From CAVSNH01 sp963729275 (GTDB lineage Bacteria; Actinomycetota; Acidimicrobiia; Acidimicrobiales; RAAP-2), in the NCBI GenBank assembly GCA_963729275.1, contig CAVSNH010000013.1, forward strand, positions 1,426,001-1,490,000: 64,000 nt of DNA, read 5' to 3'. This document shows, piece by piece, positions 18,226 through 28,864 of this stretch. The stretch's first letter is position 1. Every line of letters starts with the position of its first letter. A program made the position numbers and the translations under genes. Below the pieces are notes generated by a model. The model was not told the origin of the DNA. It searched no databases and was given only the letters and a program-made list of their open reading frames with translations.

Positions 18226-19592
18226 ATGTTCATGACCCAACCCTCCCTCAATTTCGGGCCGGTGCGCGAGATTTACAGCGTGGCCGAGCTGAGCCTGGAG
18301 ATCCGCAACCTTCTCGAACGGCAATTTCCGGACGTCTGGGTGACCGGGGAGGTTTCCAATTTTCGTGCCGCCGGGTCCGGCCACCTTTATTTCACGCTCA
18401 AAGATGAAACGGCGCAGCTCCGCGCCGTTTGCTTCCGCAACCAGGCGCGCTATTTGAAATTCAAGCCACAGGACGGGCTGGCGGTGATTGCCCGCGGGCG
18501 CCTGAGCGTCTACGAAGCGCGCGGCGAGTATCAGCTCTACGTGGAGTTCCTGGAACCGGCGGGGCTGGGCGCGCTGCAACTCGCTTTCGAGCAACTGAAG
18601 CAGAAGCTCGCAGCCGAAGGCTTGTTTGACCCGGCGCGCAAGAAGCCGCTGCCCATGCTGCCGCGCGTTATCGGTGTGGTGACTTCACCCACGGGCGCCG
18701 TCATCCGCGACATCCTCCGGATTCTCCGCCGGCGTTTCCGCAACATCAACGTCCTGATCTATCCCGTAAAAGTTCAGGGCGAAGGGGCGGCCCAGGAAAT
18801 TGCCCAGGGCATCGAGTATTTCAATCGCCAGGCGCCGGTCGATGTGATGATCGTGGCCCGCGGGGGCGGCTCGATGGAAGATCTTTGGGCGTTCAATGAG
18901 GAGGTGGTGGCGCGGGCCATTGCCGCGTCGGAGATTCCGGTAATTTCCGCCGTCGGCCACGAAACCGATTTCACCATCGCGGATTTTGTCGCTGACCTGC
19001 GGGCGCCCACACCCTCGGCCGCGGCGGAATTGGTGGTGCACCGCAAACAGGATTTGGCCATGGAGATCCACGACCGTGCGACGGCACATGGCGCAGGTGG
19101 TCCGCCTGAAGATCTCCGAAGCCCGGCAGGCGCTGACGGAACTGCGCATGCACCAGGTTTTCCACACGCTCGCCAGCCGCATCGCCGAACGCGCCCAGCG
19201 TGTGGATGAATGTGTGGGTGCGCTCGAACGGTGGATGCGCTCGCGCCTGCATTCGGCGCGCCAGGAATGGCTGCGCGCCTCGGCGGGCGTGGTGCGATAC
19301 GATTTTATGCGGCATCTTCGGCTGAAACGCGCCTTCTTGGAAGAACGCGAGCAGAGGTTTCAGAATGAATTCCAGCGCTTCCTCACGGAGCGGCGCAATC
19401 GCCTGGCGCAACTGGAATCGGTGTTGAAGGAGCGCAGTCCGCGCACGATTCTGGAACGAGGCTATTCCATCACGCGGGACGCGGAAGGGAAGGATCGTGC
19501 GCGACGCTGCGCAGGTGTCAATCGGCGAGGGTGTGAGCATCCACCTCGCGCGGGGAGAACTGGCAGCAGTCATCAAGAATCGGAATTCTTGA
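18226..19592 (+). CDS. xseA: Exodeoxyribonuclease VII large subunit (two frameshifts)
   Basis: The N-terminal OB domain ('VWVTGEVSNFRAAGSGHLYF') and the catalytic region ('RVIGVVTSPTGAVIRDIL', 'MIVARGGGSMEDLWAFN', 'SAVGHETDFTIADFVAD') are present. A long coiled-coil arm and the terminal 'ILERGYSI' motif follow. Extra G bases near 19093 and 19493 shift the frame; after repair the protein ends '..GEGVSIHLARGELAAVIK' at 19592 with normal length (~455 aa). ExoVII degrades single-stranded DNA with XseB, whose gene is not next door. Confidence 0.9.
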
Positions 19593-19600
19593 TCGACCGT

Positions 19601-20785
19601 TTACTTTTTCTGAAGCTCTGCCAACTGCACTAGAACGCGACGAGCGTCGGCAAAGCGGGTAAGCTTCCCAAAGGCATCCAGGAAGACCATGATGAGCGAG
19701 CGGCCCTCCGCATTCACCCGCATCACCACGCAGTGGCCCGCTTCGTTAGTAAATCCAGTCTTTTGCACGTCGATGTCCCAATTGGGCAGGCCCACCAGGC
19801 GGTTGGAATTGAAATAGGTCAGAACGGACCGGCTGACCCGCACGTCGTACCGCGGATCGGTGGTGAATTGCCGAATCAGCGGGTACTGGTCGGCCGCTCG
19901 AACGAGTTTGACCAGGTCGTACGCGGTCGAGACGTTTTCCGTCGTCAAGCCATTGGGATTGACGAAGTGTGTACGGGTCATCCCCAGATCCTCCGCTCGC
20001 GCATTCATCGCTTTAATGAATGCGGGCCGCCCGCCAGGGTAGTAGCGGCTGAGGGCGGCAGCGGCGCGGTTTTCCGAAGACATCAACGCCAAGTGCAGCA
20101 TGTCTTCCCGGCTCAGTGCCCAACCCACATGCAGCCGGGAACTCGTTCCCATCACCATATCCCGATCATCATCGCTGATCTTGAGCATCTCCTCCATCGG
20201 CGGTTTGGCGTCGAGAACCACCATGGCGGTCATCAATTTGGTGATGGAAGCAATGGGCACCACCCGGTTGGCGTCCTTCGCGAGTAACTCTTGCGAAGTA
20301 TTGGCGTCTACCACCAGCGCAATCTTTGACTGCACGGTCAGTCCTGATCGCGAATTCCGGGTAGATGGAGATTTCCTTTTCGCGACCACTGGTGATCGCA
20401 CGTCATGGGCAGAGAAAGATTCCCTTTTCGCTGCCAATCCTGGTTGTAAAGCAGGGGTAGAGGAAGATCGCCCTTTCGGGACGAGTCGCAATCGTGAATT
20501 CTTGGTAGGGGAAGATTTCCTTTTTCCAGACAGTCGTGATTGCGAATCCTGGACAGAGAAAGATTTCCTTGGAACCCGCGCCAAGGGATGTCTGTGCATG
20601 TGGCGGTGACTCCGCCTAGGCGCAGGCGCGGAATCGTTCGTCTGCGCGCCGAATATGATTCCGGTAACGTTTGAGCAGACTGGAAAGACACAAAGACCCA
20701 GGGCTGTCAGAAAAAGCGCAGTATTAGCGATACATCTGCAGATGCGGAGGTTCAATATTGCGTGTAGCGAAAAAGTAGAAATCAT
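19601..20785 (-). CDS. D-alanyl-D-alanine carboxypeptidase/endopeptidase (peptidase S11) with repeat linker
   Basis: An N-terminal hydrophobic signal/anchor ('TALFLTALGLCVFPVCSNV') is followed by a Lys/Arg/Ser-rich linker of five 16-residue repeats, then a penicillin-binding S11 domain. Active-site motifs are SxxK 'SITK', SxN 'SSEN' and 'KTG'. The enzyme trims or cuts peptidoglycan stem peptides in the periplasm. PbpG-like DD-endopeptidases have this single-domain form. The basic linker is unusual for the family. It is convergent with xseA, 8 bp apart. Confidence 0.85.
   Translation of the reverse strand: MISTFSLHAILNLRICRCIANTALFLTALGLCVFPVCSNVTGIIFGAQTNDSAPAPRRSHRHMHRHPLARVPRKSFSVQDSQSRLSGKRKSSPTKNSRLRLVPKGRSSSTPALQPGLAAKRESFSAHDVRSPVVAKRKSPSTRNSRSGLTVQSKIALVVDANTSQELLAKDANRVVPIASITKLMTAMVVLDAKPPMEEMLKISDDDRDMVMGTSSRLHVGWALSREDMLHLALMSSENRAAAALSRYYPGGRPAFIKAMNARAEDLGMTRTHFVNPNGLTTENVSTAYDLVKLVRAADQYPLIRQFTTDPRYDVRVSRSVLTYFNSNRLVGLPNWDIDVQKTGFTNEAGHCVVMRVNAEGRSLIMVFLDAFGKLTRFADARRVLVQLAELQKK
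20330..20569 (-). repeat. Five in-frame 48-bp tandem repeats in the S11 peptidase gene
   Basis: Residues ~73-152 are five consecutive 16-residue units of pattern R-K-S-x-S-x-x-x-S-R-x-x-L-x-x-K ('RKSFSVQDSQSRLSGK', 'RKSSPTKNSRLRLVPK', 'GRSSSTPALQPGLAAK', 'RESFSAHDVRSPVVAK', 'RKSPSTRNSRSGLTVQ'). The units are diverged but the period is exact. This suggests expansion of a basic, flexible, possibly wall-binding linker. Confidence 0.8.
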
Positions 20786-20869
20786 GGCACTTTGTGGAGC
20801 TACTTGCTGGTTCAGGGTCCTGAACGTTATTCGATAATTTCAGGCGTCTTAAACCTGAAAAGCCTCCAT

Positions 20870-21352
20870 TTATAGTTTGTACCCGATCTTCCGAAGGAAT
20901 CCCTTGCGGAATTGAATGTCAGCATCGGTCTCGATGCCGCGCGTCTTAACCCCATCAATGACCCCCAAGATTCCACAGCCATGATCGGATTCCGCTACGA
21001 CCACCTCCACGGAATTCGCGGTAGCGCAGAAGACATGGCAAACTTCTGGGACGTTCTTCACGGTGTTCAGAATATTGATGGGAAATCCGCCTTCCATAAA
21101 GATGATGAAGGCGTGGCCGCAAGAAAGAGCCAAAGCGTTTTTCCGCGCGAGTTCGATGAGCTTGGGATCGTTCCCCGCAAAGCGAACGAGCGCCGGGCCG
21201 GAAGATTCACAAAAACCAATACCGAATTTCATTTGAGGCACGGTTTGGACGATCGCTTCGTAGAGGTCTTCCACCGTTTTGATAAAGTGCGACTGGCCGA
21301 GGATAAAGTTCATGTCCGCGGGCTTTTCGATGCTGACAGTTTTGAGTTCCAT
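20870..21352 (-). CDS. Adenosine-specific kinase (PF04008 family)
   Basis: The 160-residue protein 'MELKTVSIEKPADMNFILGQ' has 'KFGIGFCESSGPALVRFAGND' and 'CATANSVEVVVAESDHGCGILGVIDG', the conserved stretches of the small adenosine-specific kinase family. It is expected to be cytoplasmic and to bind adenosine or AMP; its physiological role is poorly known. It lies between the S11 peptidase and lepA on the same strand, about 90 bp from each. Confidence 0.85.
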   Translation of the reverse strand: MELKTVSIEKPADMNFILGQSHFIKTVEDLYEAIVQTVPQMKFGIGFCESSGPALVRFAGNDPKLIELARKNALALSCGHAFIIFMEGGFPINILNTVKNVPEVCHVFCATANSVEVVVAESDHGCGILGVIDGVKTRGIETDADIQFRKGFLRKIGYKL

Positions 21353-21445
21353 GCTTGGCTCCTAGATGGGGTCGCAACTATACTATCGCGAGTGAGCGCT
21401 AAGCGGATAGTAGTTCGCATGCATCTAGTCCGAAAAAGTGCGCTG

Positions 21446-23248
21446 CTACTCTGAAACTTTGAGGATCGCGAGGAAAGCTTCCTGGGGGATATCGACGCGA
21501 CCCACGCGTTTCATGCGCTTTTTGCCTTCCTTTTGCTTTTCCAAGAGCTTCCGTTTGCGCGAGATGTCACCGCCGTAGCATTTGGCGATCACGTTCTTGC
21601 GAATGGCCGCGACATTCTCCCGGGCGATGACGCGCGAGCCGATGGACGCTTGCAAAGCGACTTCAAACATCTGTCGGGGAATCAGTTTGCGCATGCGAGT
21701 GCACAGGGAGCGCCCCCGCTCCATAGCAACGTCGCGATGGCAGATGAAACTGAGCGCATCCACGGGTTCGCCCGCAACAAGGAAATCCACCTTGACCAAG
21801 TCCGAGTCCCAGTAACCCGCAAAGTGATAATCCAGGGACGCATATCCTCGCGAAACCGACTTAAGCCGGTCGTAGAAGTCGAGGACGATTTCGTTCAGTG
21901 GCAATTCGTAGGTCAGCAGCACGCGCTTGCCGGAGACATATTCAAAACCTTTCTGCACGCCGCGCTTCTCCTCCAGCAGCGCCAGAATTCCGCCCAGGTA
22001 TTCATCCTGGGTGAAGATCTGAGCGCGAATAATGGGCTCCTCGACCTTCTCAATATCGCCGGCCACCGGGAACTTGGTGGGGGAGTGAACTTCCAGGACT
22101 TCTCCCGTTTTGGTAGTGATGCGATAACGTACGCTGGGTGCGGTGGTGATAAGGTCGATACCGAATTCCCGTTCCAGCCGCTCCTGGACAATCTCCATGT
22201 GGAGCAACCCGAGGAAGCCACAGCGGAATCCGAAGCCGAGGGCTTCGGAATTCTCGGGCTCATGGATGAGGGAAGAGTCGTTGAGTTTCAACTTGTCAAT
22301 GGCGTCGCGCAAGTTCTCATAGGCGCTGGATTCAACCGGGTAGAGGCCCGCAAAGACCATCGACTTGATATCTTCGAAGCCCGGCAAAGGTCCGGGCGCA
22401 GGGCGCGCGTCATCCGTGATCGTGTCGCCAATTCGCGATTCGGAGATACGCTTGATGTTGGCAATGACAAAGCCAACTTCCCCGGCCGCTAGTTTCTCTA
22501 CACGAACGGGCTTGGGAGTGAGCACGCCCAGCTCCTCGACGTTGTACACTTGGTTATTCGACCAGAGCTTGATGCGCATCCCGGTTGAGAGCGTGCCCTG
22601 GACGACGCGCGCCAGAACCACCACACCACGGTAAGGATCGAACCAGGAGTCGAAAATCAACGCCTGGAGCGGCGCCTCTGGAGAACCTTTGGGGGGAGGA
22701 ATGCGGGCGACAATTGCCTCGAGGACATCGTCCACCCCGGTGCCTGCTTTGGCGCTAATAAGCAGCGCCTCCTTAGGGTCAAGAGCCAAGGCGTGCTCAA
22801 TCTGCTGCTTGGTGGCCTCGATGTCGGCGCCGGGAAGGTCGATTTTGTTAATCACCGGCACAATGGTGAGACGATTGTTTATTGCCAGTTGTGCATTGGC
22901 AAGCGTCTGCGCTTCAACCCCTTGCGAGGCATCAATCACCAGCAGTGCGCCTTCGCAAGATGACAGGCTGCGCGAGACTTCGTAGGAAAAATCAACGTGG
23001 CCGGGGGTGTCAATGATATTGAACTGGTATTCGTTGCCGTCGCGGGCCAGGTAGTGGAGGCGGACGGCATGAGCCTTGATAGTGATGCCACGTTCGCGTT
23101 CCAGGTCCATAGAGTCGAGGACCTGCTCCGACATTTCGCGTTTGGAAAGGGCGCCGGTCATCTCAAGCAGGCGGTCGGCCAGGGTGGACTTGCCATGATC
23201 GATGTGGGCCACAATCGAAAAGTTGCGAATTAAGCGAGCGTCAGTCAT
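21446..23248 (-). CDS. lepA: Elongation factor 4 (ribosome back-translocase)
   Basis: A ~600-residue translational GTPase with 'IVAHIDHGKSTLADRLLE' (G1), 'IDTPGHVDFSYEVSR' (G3) and 'NKIDLPGAD' (G4). The LepA-specific C-terminal domain includes 'KCYGGDISRKRKLLEKQKEGKKRM'. The start is placed at 23248 ('MTDARLIRNFS') with AAGG upstream; the frame stays open to 23284. It binds stalled ribosomes and promotes back-translocation. It is intact. Confidence 0.96.
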   Translation of the reverse strand: MTDARLIRNFSIVAHIDHGKSTLADRLLEMTGALSKREMSEQVLDSMDLERERGITIKAHAVRLHYLARDGNEYQFNIIDTPGHVDFSYEVSRSLSSCEGALLVIDASQGVEAQTLANAQLAINNRLTIVPVINKIDLPGADIEATKQQIEHALALDPKEALLISAKAGTGVDDVLEAIVARIPPPKGSPEAPLQALIFDSWFDPYRGVVVLARVVQGTLSTGMRIKLWSNNQVYNVEELGVLTPKPVRVEKLAAGEVGFVIANIKRISESRIGDTITDDARPAPGPLPGFEDIKSMVFAGLYPVESSAYENLRDAIDKLKLNDSSLIHEPENSEALGFGFRCGFLGLLHMEIVQERLEREFGIDLITTAPSVRYRITTKTGEVLEVHSPTKFPVAGDIEKVEEPIIRAQIFTQDEYLGGILALLEEKRGVQKGFEYVSGKRVLLTYELPLNEIVLDFYDRLKSVSRGYASLDYHFAGYWDSDLVKVDFLVAGEPVDALSFICHRDVAMERGRSLCTRMRKLIPRQMFEVALQASIGSRVIARENVAAIRKNVIAKCYGGDISRKRKLLEKQKEGKKRMKRVGRVDIPQEAFLAILKVSE

Positions 23249-23447
23249 GAAACCTTCGTTTTGCCGGTTTCGCACAGAATACAAACCAAGGAGAGTGTCA
23301 CCGCGTGGTGCGAGTGGTGTGAGCAGGCCCTTGCCAACCGCGAGACTACTTTCTAACCCTTTGAAAATCTAACAAAAGGGAGCTATCCTGTCAAATTAGC
23401 AGTCGGCATGGAGTTCCGCCGAATGTGCGAAGGATATTACCGAGACA

Positions 23448-25980
23448 ATGCAGGACCTGGACAAGCTTTACGAAAGAGCGGATAAGTATCTCCAGCGGCA
23501 GAAATTTGAAGCCGCGATCGAAACCTATCAGGAAATTCTTCGCTACGAGCCCAACGATGAGGAAGCTCTCATCACCCTGGGCGATCTCACCATTAAATTA
23601 AATCGCACCGCGGAAGCGTTGCGATACCAAGTCCAGTTAGCGGATCAGTACATCAAGCGAAGTGACGTTCCGAAGGCGATAGCTGCCTGCAGGAAAGTTC
23701 TGAAGTTATCGCCCCAGGATGTCATGACCTTGATGAAGCTGGCCGGTCTGCTCGAAAAGAGCCAGAAGAACGTCGAGGCGCTCGAGGCGTATCGCGAGGC
23801 GCTGGGACATTACCGCAAGGCCGGGTCAAACGCACCGATGCTCGATTGCTTGACCCGGGTCGCCAAACTTGACCCCCACAATATCGACGAGCACGTGGAA
23901 CTCGCCGAGTTGGCCATCCGCTCACATCAAAACAAGGTGGCGATGCCGGCGCTTCTCCATGCTGCGGAACTCGCCCAACGAGCCGGGGATGAAAGCCGTT
24001 GGGAAACACTCGTGGACCAGGCCCATGGCCTTGATCCGGCCGATGAAATTGCTTCCACCATGGCCACGAAGCTCTATTTGAAGCGCGGAAACGCAGCCGA
24101 GGCCGCAAAGCTGATTGTCCCGATACTGGCGAAGAGGTCCGATGACTTGGAAGTACTGGAGTTGGCCAGTAGAGCTTATCTCGGCACTGGCAATTATATC
24201 CAGGCGCAACCGCTATGTTGGAAGCTATGTCAAGCCAAACCTGAACGCGTAGATCTGGTTCTGCAGATCATGGAGGGCCTAATTCAGAACGGGGCTGTCC
24301 AGCAAGTGTTGGGAATCGCCAACGAACTTAAGGACCGCCTCTTCCAGCAAGGTAAGAGGAATGAATTCCTGAAGATCGTTGAGAAGGTTTACGAAACGGA
24401 CGAATCAAACCTGGACGTCCTGGAAGTCCTTAGCAACCTTTACAACGAACTGAACAAGGATGACGGGCTGCGGCGATCACTTTCCCGCCTGTTCAACCTC
24501 TACCTAGCCAGCGAAAAATATAGCAAGGCAGGCGACACGCTGGAACGGATCCTTGACGTCGACCCTTACGGCGAGGGGCACAACGATCGATTGGTGAATC
24601 TGGAGGGACACATCGACCCGATCTGGTATCAGAATATTCTCTCGCGTATGCAACCCGCTTCTTCCGTACGCCCGTCTCCCGCCAATCTTGCGGCAGCGGC
24701 GGCAGCAGATAAAACTGAAACCCTGGAAGACCTCTTGGTTGAAGGGGAGATGTACCACCAATATCAACTTTCCACCAAACTGGAAAAGACGCTGGAAGAA
24801 ATCGACCGCCTTTTCCCCGGTGCGGACGAGAAGAACCAAAGGGTTCGTGACCTCTACGAAGCGGCGGGATACACACCCAAGTTCATAGCGCCGGCGCCCA
24901 CCGTGACCGCTGCTCCCAGAACAGACTCGACATCCCTGAGCACCGCGTCATTCCAATCTCTTGACGACTTGCGGAAAATCTCTGAAATTACTGCCAACAT
25001 TTATCGTGAGTCCACTCCGCAAGGTGTGCTCCAGGTCGCCGTCAATGAGATTGGCCGTGCGATGAACGCCAGTCGCTGCTGGGCAGCGGTGGGATTGCCG
25101 GAGCGGCCTCCGTTGCTCACCGCGGAATATTGTTCGCCGCTGGCTTCTCCCTCCAATCCCGCGGCCGCGATGAAGCTTTTTACCTTCCTGATGGGGCAGG
25201 CCACCTCCAGCCCCGACGGGTGGTCATTCGAAAACGTTGCTCATGCTCCTTTCGCTTTCGGCGGTCATCGCGGAAGTCCAGGAATTGGGTATTCGAGCTC
25301 TCCAGGCGCTGCCCCTCCTCGACAAGGATGCGACCTCGGGATTCCTGCTATTGGAACAATGCGAGGTGCCACGTAAATGGTCGCCCGGCGAAAGCCTGCT
25401 GCTCAGGGCCATCGCCACACAGGTGGTCATTGCGATCAACAACACCAAGCTGCGCCGGCTTGTGCGCTCGCTGGCTGGCACCGATCCCGAGACTGGCCTC
25501 CTTCCCCGCAGCGCCTATTTGGAGTGCTTGCTTTCTGAAGCGCGGCGCTGCAAGGACCAGTCACAGCCACTTTCGGTGTGCCTGCTGGAGCCGGAAAACC
25601 CACATGCACTGATGAAGTCATTGGGCGATGCCGGCGTCCAGCGCTTCGTGCTGCAAATCGGCAAAGCGCTCGCTCCCGCTTTGCGCCAGAACGACATTTC
25701 TATTCGCTACAGCCCGCTTTCAGTAGTCGTGGTGTTTCCGGATACGGCGTTGCCGCAGGCAGGGTTGGCGGTGGAGAAGGTGCGCCGCGCCATGGCGCAA
25801 GTCCGGGTGAATGGGGCAGAGGCGAGCAGTTTCTGCGCGGCGGTTTGCGACGTCCCCCTTGGACCAAACTTCGATGCCGTGGATGGGGTTACAGAGGTGA
25901 TCAACCGGCTGGAGGTCTCCCTGGACCGCGCCCACAAAGAAGGCGGGAAACGCATTCTGATTTCCAAGTTTTGCGATTGA
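23448..25980 (+). CDS. TPR - GAF - degenerate GGDEF protein (one frameshift)
   Basis: A large protein with ~12 TPR-like helices over residues 1-400 ('MQDLDKLYERADKYLQRQKF' onward). A Pro/Ala linker follows, then a GAF-like domain ('ISEITANIYRESTPQGVLQVAVNEIG') and a C-terminal diguanylate-cyclase-like fold ('AGTDPETGLLPRSAYLECLL'). The GGDEF signature is replaced by 'RYSPLSVVVVFPDT', so cyclase activity is not expected. The frame slips near 25245, inside the GAF domain. It is likely a cytoplasmic sensor/scaffold. An enoyl-CoA hydratase gene follows after 19 bp. Confidence 0.75.
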
Positions 25981-25999
25981 TTTCTGGGCAGAAAAATTC

Positions 26000-26782
26000 A
26001 TGGCCTATGAAACGCTGCTGTACGACAAGCGAAATTCCATCGGCTACGTTAAGATCAATCGGCCGGAGAAGTTGAATGCCCTGAACCGCAGGACGATGGA
26101 GGAGTTGTTCGACTGCTTTCACGCCCTCCAGAACGATAATGAGATACGCGTAGTAATTCTCACCGGGAGCGGTGAGAAAGCATTCGCCGCGGGAGCGGAC
26201 ATCAACGAACTGGCTCGCGAAACCCCTGTGGAGGCAAAGGAAACTTCCCAGTTTGGGCAGCGAGTATTAAATTTGATCGAAAATCTTGGCATACCGGTGA
26301 TCGCGGCGATTAACGGTTTAGCGCTGGGTGGGGGCTGCGAATTGGCCATGGCATGCACTCTGCGCATTGCCACGGAAACTGCTCGCTTGGGGCAGCCAGA
26401 GGTCAAACTTGGGCTCATCCCCGGTTACGCCGGATCGCAGCGGCTGCCCCGTTTGGTGGGAAAGTGCCGGGCGCTGGAGATGATTTTAACCGGCGAGCCC
26501 ATTACCGCGCCAGAGGCCCATCGCATTGGTTTGGTGAACCAGGTCGTTCCGGCGGCGGAATTGCTGCCAGCGGCGGAGAAATTGGCCCAGAAGATTATTG
26601 CCAACGCTCCCCTCGCCGTAAAGTTCGCACTGGAAGCAGTCAACCACGGAATGGAAATACCTGCGGCCGAAGGACAGTTCATGGAATCGATCCTCTTCGG
26701 GCTCTGCTGCACCACCGCAGATATGAAAGAAGGAACGCGCGCATTTCTGGAAAAACGGCCCGCAAAATTCACTGGAAAATAG
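26000..26782 (+). CDS. Enoyl-CoA hydratase/isomerase family protein
   Basis: A 260-residue crotonase. The oxyanion-hole motif is 'AFAAGADINEL', and the two catalytic glutamates lie in 'LGGGCELAMAC' and 'GQPEVKLGLIPG'. It would hydrate trans-2-enoyl-CoA in fatty-acid or short-chain acyl-CoA breakdown. Substrate length is not predictable, and no beta-oxidation genes adjoin it. nusB follows after 31 bp. Confidence 0.9.
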   Translation: MAYETLLYDKRNSIGYVKINRPEKLNALNRRTMEELFDCFHALQNDNEIRVVILTGSGEKAFAAGADINELARETPVEAKETSQFGQRVLNLIENLGIPVIAAINGLALGGGCELAMACTLRIATETARLGQPEVKLGLIPGYAGSQRLPRLVGKCRALEMILTGEPITAPEAHRIGLVNQVVPAAELLPAAEKLAQKIIANAPLAVKFALEAVNHGMEIPAAEGQFMESILFGLCCTTADMKEGTRAFLEKRPAKFTGK

Positions 26783-26813
26783 TCCGTGGTCCATTTCAAC
26801 TAACAAAGGACAC

Positions 26814-27236
26814 ATGCCTTCAAGAAGAAAAGCTCGCGAATGTGCAATGCAAATGCTCTACCAGTGGGAACTGGGTGGCAATACTCCGGAACAGGTTGGC
26901 GCTTCATTTTTTCTTGAACGCAAGGCTGACAGCGAAGTGGAAAGCTTTGCGCGCGGACTTTTTCGGGGGGCGGTGAACAACATCGAAAGGCTTGACCAAT
27001 TGATTCGCGAACACGCGGCCAATTGGCGGTTGGAACGCATGGCGGCCGTCGATCGGAGCATCCTGCGGATAGCCGTTTACGAATTGCTTCACTGTCCGGA
27101 AACTCCGCCGCATGCCGTTATCAACGAGGCCCTCGAAATCGCACGACGCTTTTCCGGCGAGGGTTCCGTGGAGTTCGTCAATGGAATCCTGGACACGATT
27201 CTGAAAACACTTCCCGCCCGTGAACCCAAGTCTTAA
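26814..27236 (+). CDS. nusB: Transcription antitermination factor NusB
   Basis: The 140-residue all-helical protein starts 'MPSRRKARECAMQMLYQWE' and ends with 'VNEALEIARRFS'-type and 'VNGILDTIL' motifs typical of NusB. It binds boxA RNA with NusE (S10) in rRNA antitermination. Length is normal. It probably shares a transcript with the upstream hydratase gene. Confidence 0.93.
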   Translation: MPSRRKARECAMQMLYQWELGGNTPEQVGASFFLERKADSEVESFARGLFRGAVNNIERLDQLIREHAANWRLERMAAVDRSILRIAVYELLHCPETPPHAVINEALEIARRFSGEGSVEFVNGILDTILKTLPAREPKS

Positions 27237-27334
27237 ACATGATCCCCATAGTCCGGATTTCTCAATACTGGTTTCTTAGGGCTGGGTTTCAGACCTCCGT
27301 ACAGTCTATTCCACATTATTCCCTTGCGCCGCGC

Positions 27335-28713
27335 CTACTTCTCTTCCTCGTCCGGCACGCCGAGCTTGGCCAAGCGGTAGCGCAGGGCGTTGCGGGAGAG
27401 GCCGAGCAGGCGCGCCGCCTGGCTTTTATTGCCGTTGGCGCGGCGCAGGGCTTCGCGAATGATCTCGTCTTCGAATTGTTCCAGGGTCATGCCCGCCGGT
27501 GGAAAGGGTGCGGCAGCCGGTCGCTGTGGCAGTGGCAGAGCTCGAGGGTGAAACATCCAGGCGAATATCCGCAACGTCAATCACCGTGCCCGAGGAAAGC
27601 GCCACGGCGCGCTCGATGATGTTTTCGAGTTCGCGCACATTGCCGGGCCAATGGAAGTCCATCAGGAGTTTTAGCGCGGCGGGAGTGATGCCGGTCAGGG
27701 GTTTGCCGGACTCGCGCGCAAAGCGGGCGATGAAATAATCGACCAGGTAGGGAATTTCTTCCTTGCGCTCGCGCAACGGCGGAATGCTGATGGGCACGAC
27801 GTTCAGCCGGTAGTAGAGGTCCTGGCGAAAAGTTCCCTGCTCCAGCGCCGCCCGCAGGTCCTGATTGGTGGCGGCGAGGACGCGCACATCAACCTTAAGG
27901 GTTTTGGTTCCCCCCAGCCGTTCAAATTGGCGGTCCTGTAAAACATGCAGCAGCTTCACCTGGATCGAACCCGGGACGTCACCAATCTCGTCGAGAAAGA
28001 TCGTGCCCTTGTCGGCGAGCTCGAAGCGGCCGGGCTTGGTGGTGTTGGCGCCCGTAAATGCGCCCTTCTCGTAACCGAACAGTTCGCTTTCCAGCAGGTT
28101 TTCCGGAATCGCCGTGCAGTTGACTTTGATGAAGGCCTCCGCCGCGCGCCGCGAGTGCTCGTGGATGGCGCGCGCGATCAGGTCCTTGCCCACGCCGCTT
28201 TCTCCGCCCAGCAGCACGGTGGAATTGGTGGGGGCAACGCGCTCCACCGTCGCCCAGCACTTCCTGCATCTTCGGGCTGTACGCAACAATGTTCCGAAAC
28301 TGGTAACGCTGTCCCAGCGCTTCGCGCAGCGAGCGGTTCTCCTCGCGCAGGCGATGAACGTCCAGTTCCTTGCGGAGGATGAGCTTGATTTCCTCCATGC
28401 CAAAGGGCTTCAGCACATAATCGCTGGCGCCCGCCTTCATGGCCTCAACCGCCGTCTCCACCGTGCCAAAGGCGGTCATGACCACTACGGGCAGCGTGGC
28501 GTTGGCGCGTTTCACCGCCTGCAAGAATTCCAAGCCATTCATCCCGGGCAACTTGAGGTCGGTCACGATCAGATCGATTTTTTCCTGCCGCAGGATATTC
28601 AGGCCGGCTTCGGCATCAGCGGCGGTCAGAACGGTATAGCCCTCCTCCGCCAGGTTCAGCTCCAGCAGACGCCGCATTTTTGCTTCGTCTTCAACAATCA
28701 GGAGAGTGGGCAT
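27335..28713 (-). CDS. NtrC-family sigma-54 response regulator (two frameshifts)
   Basis: The receiver domain (residues 1-120) has the phospho-acceptor Asp in 'LIVTDLKLPGMNG' and Lys in 'YVLKPFG'. The AAA+ domain has Walker A 'GESGVGKDL', 'GAFTGA' for sigma-54 contact and 'GTIFLDEIGD'. A Fis-type helix-turn-helix ends the protein ('NKSQAARLLGLSRNALRYRL'). Breaks occur near 28253 (extra G before 'ATVERVAP') and near 27530. It would activate sigma-54 promoters when phosphorylated. No partner kinase is adjacent, so its signal is unknown. Confidence 0.88.
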
Positions 28714-28734
28714 GGTTGTTCCGCAGAATAGTTA

Positions 28735-28862
28735 GTAGACAGTGGCTAGTGCTGAGTGGATGAACGTCAGTGGCTTGTTGTGGGTGGTTAGTTACGCATC
28801 CACCCTCGGGCCCCACGTGTGTCAGTAGCTGGTGACCAGCCACTGGCCACTAGTCACGCTGT
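28735..28862. repeat. GTGGCTAGTG-type simple repeats
   Basis: The spacer between the regulator and the aldolase holds slipped copies of AGTGGCTAGTG and its complement (CCACTGGCCACTAGTCAC). They resemble the motif near 8591. No gene is seen. Confidence 0.5.
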
Positions 28863-28864
28863 TC

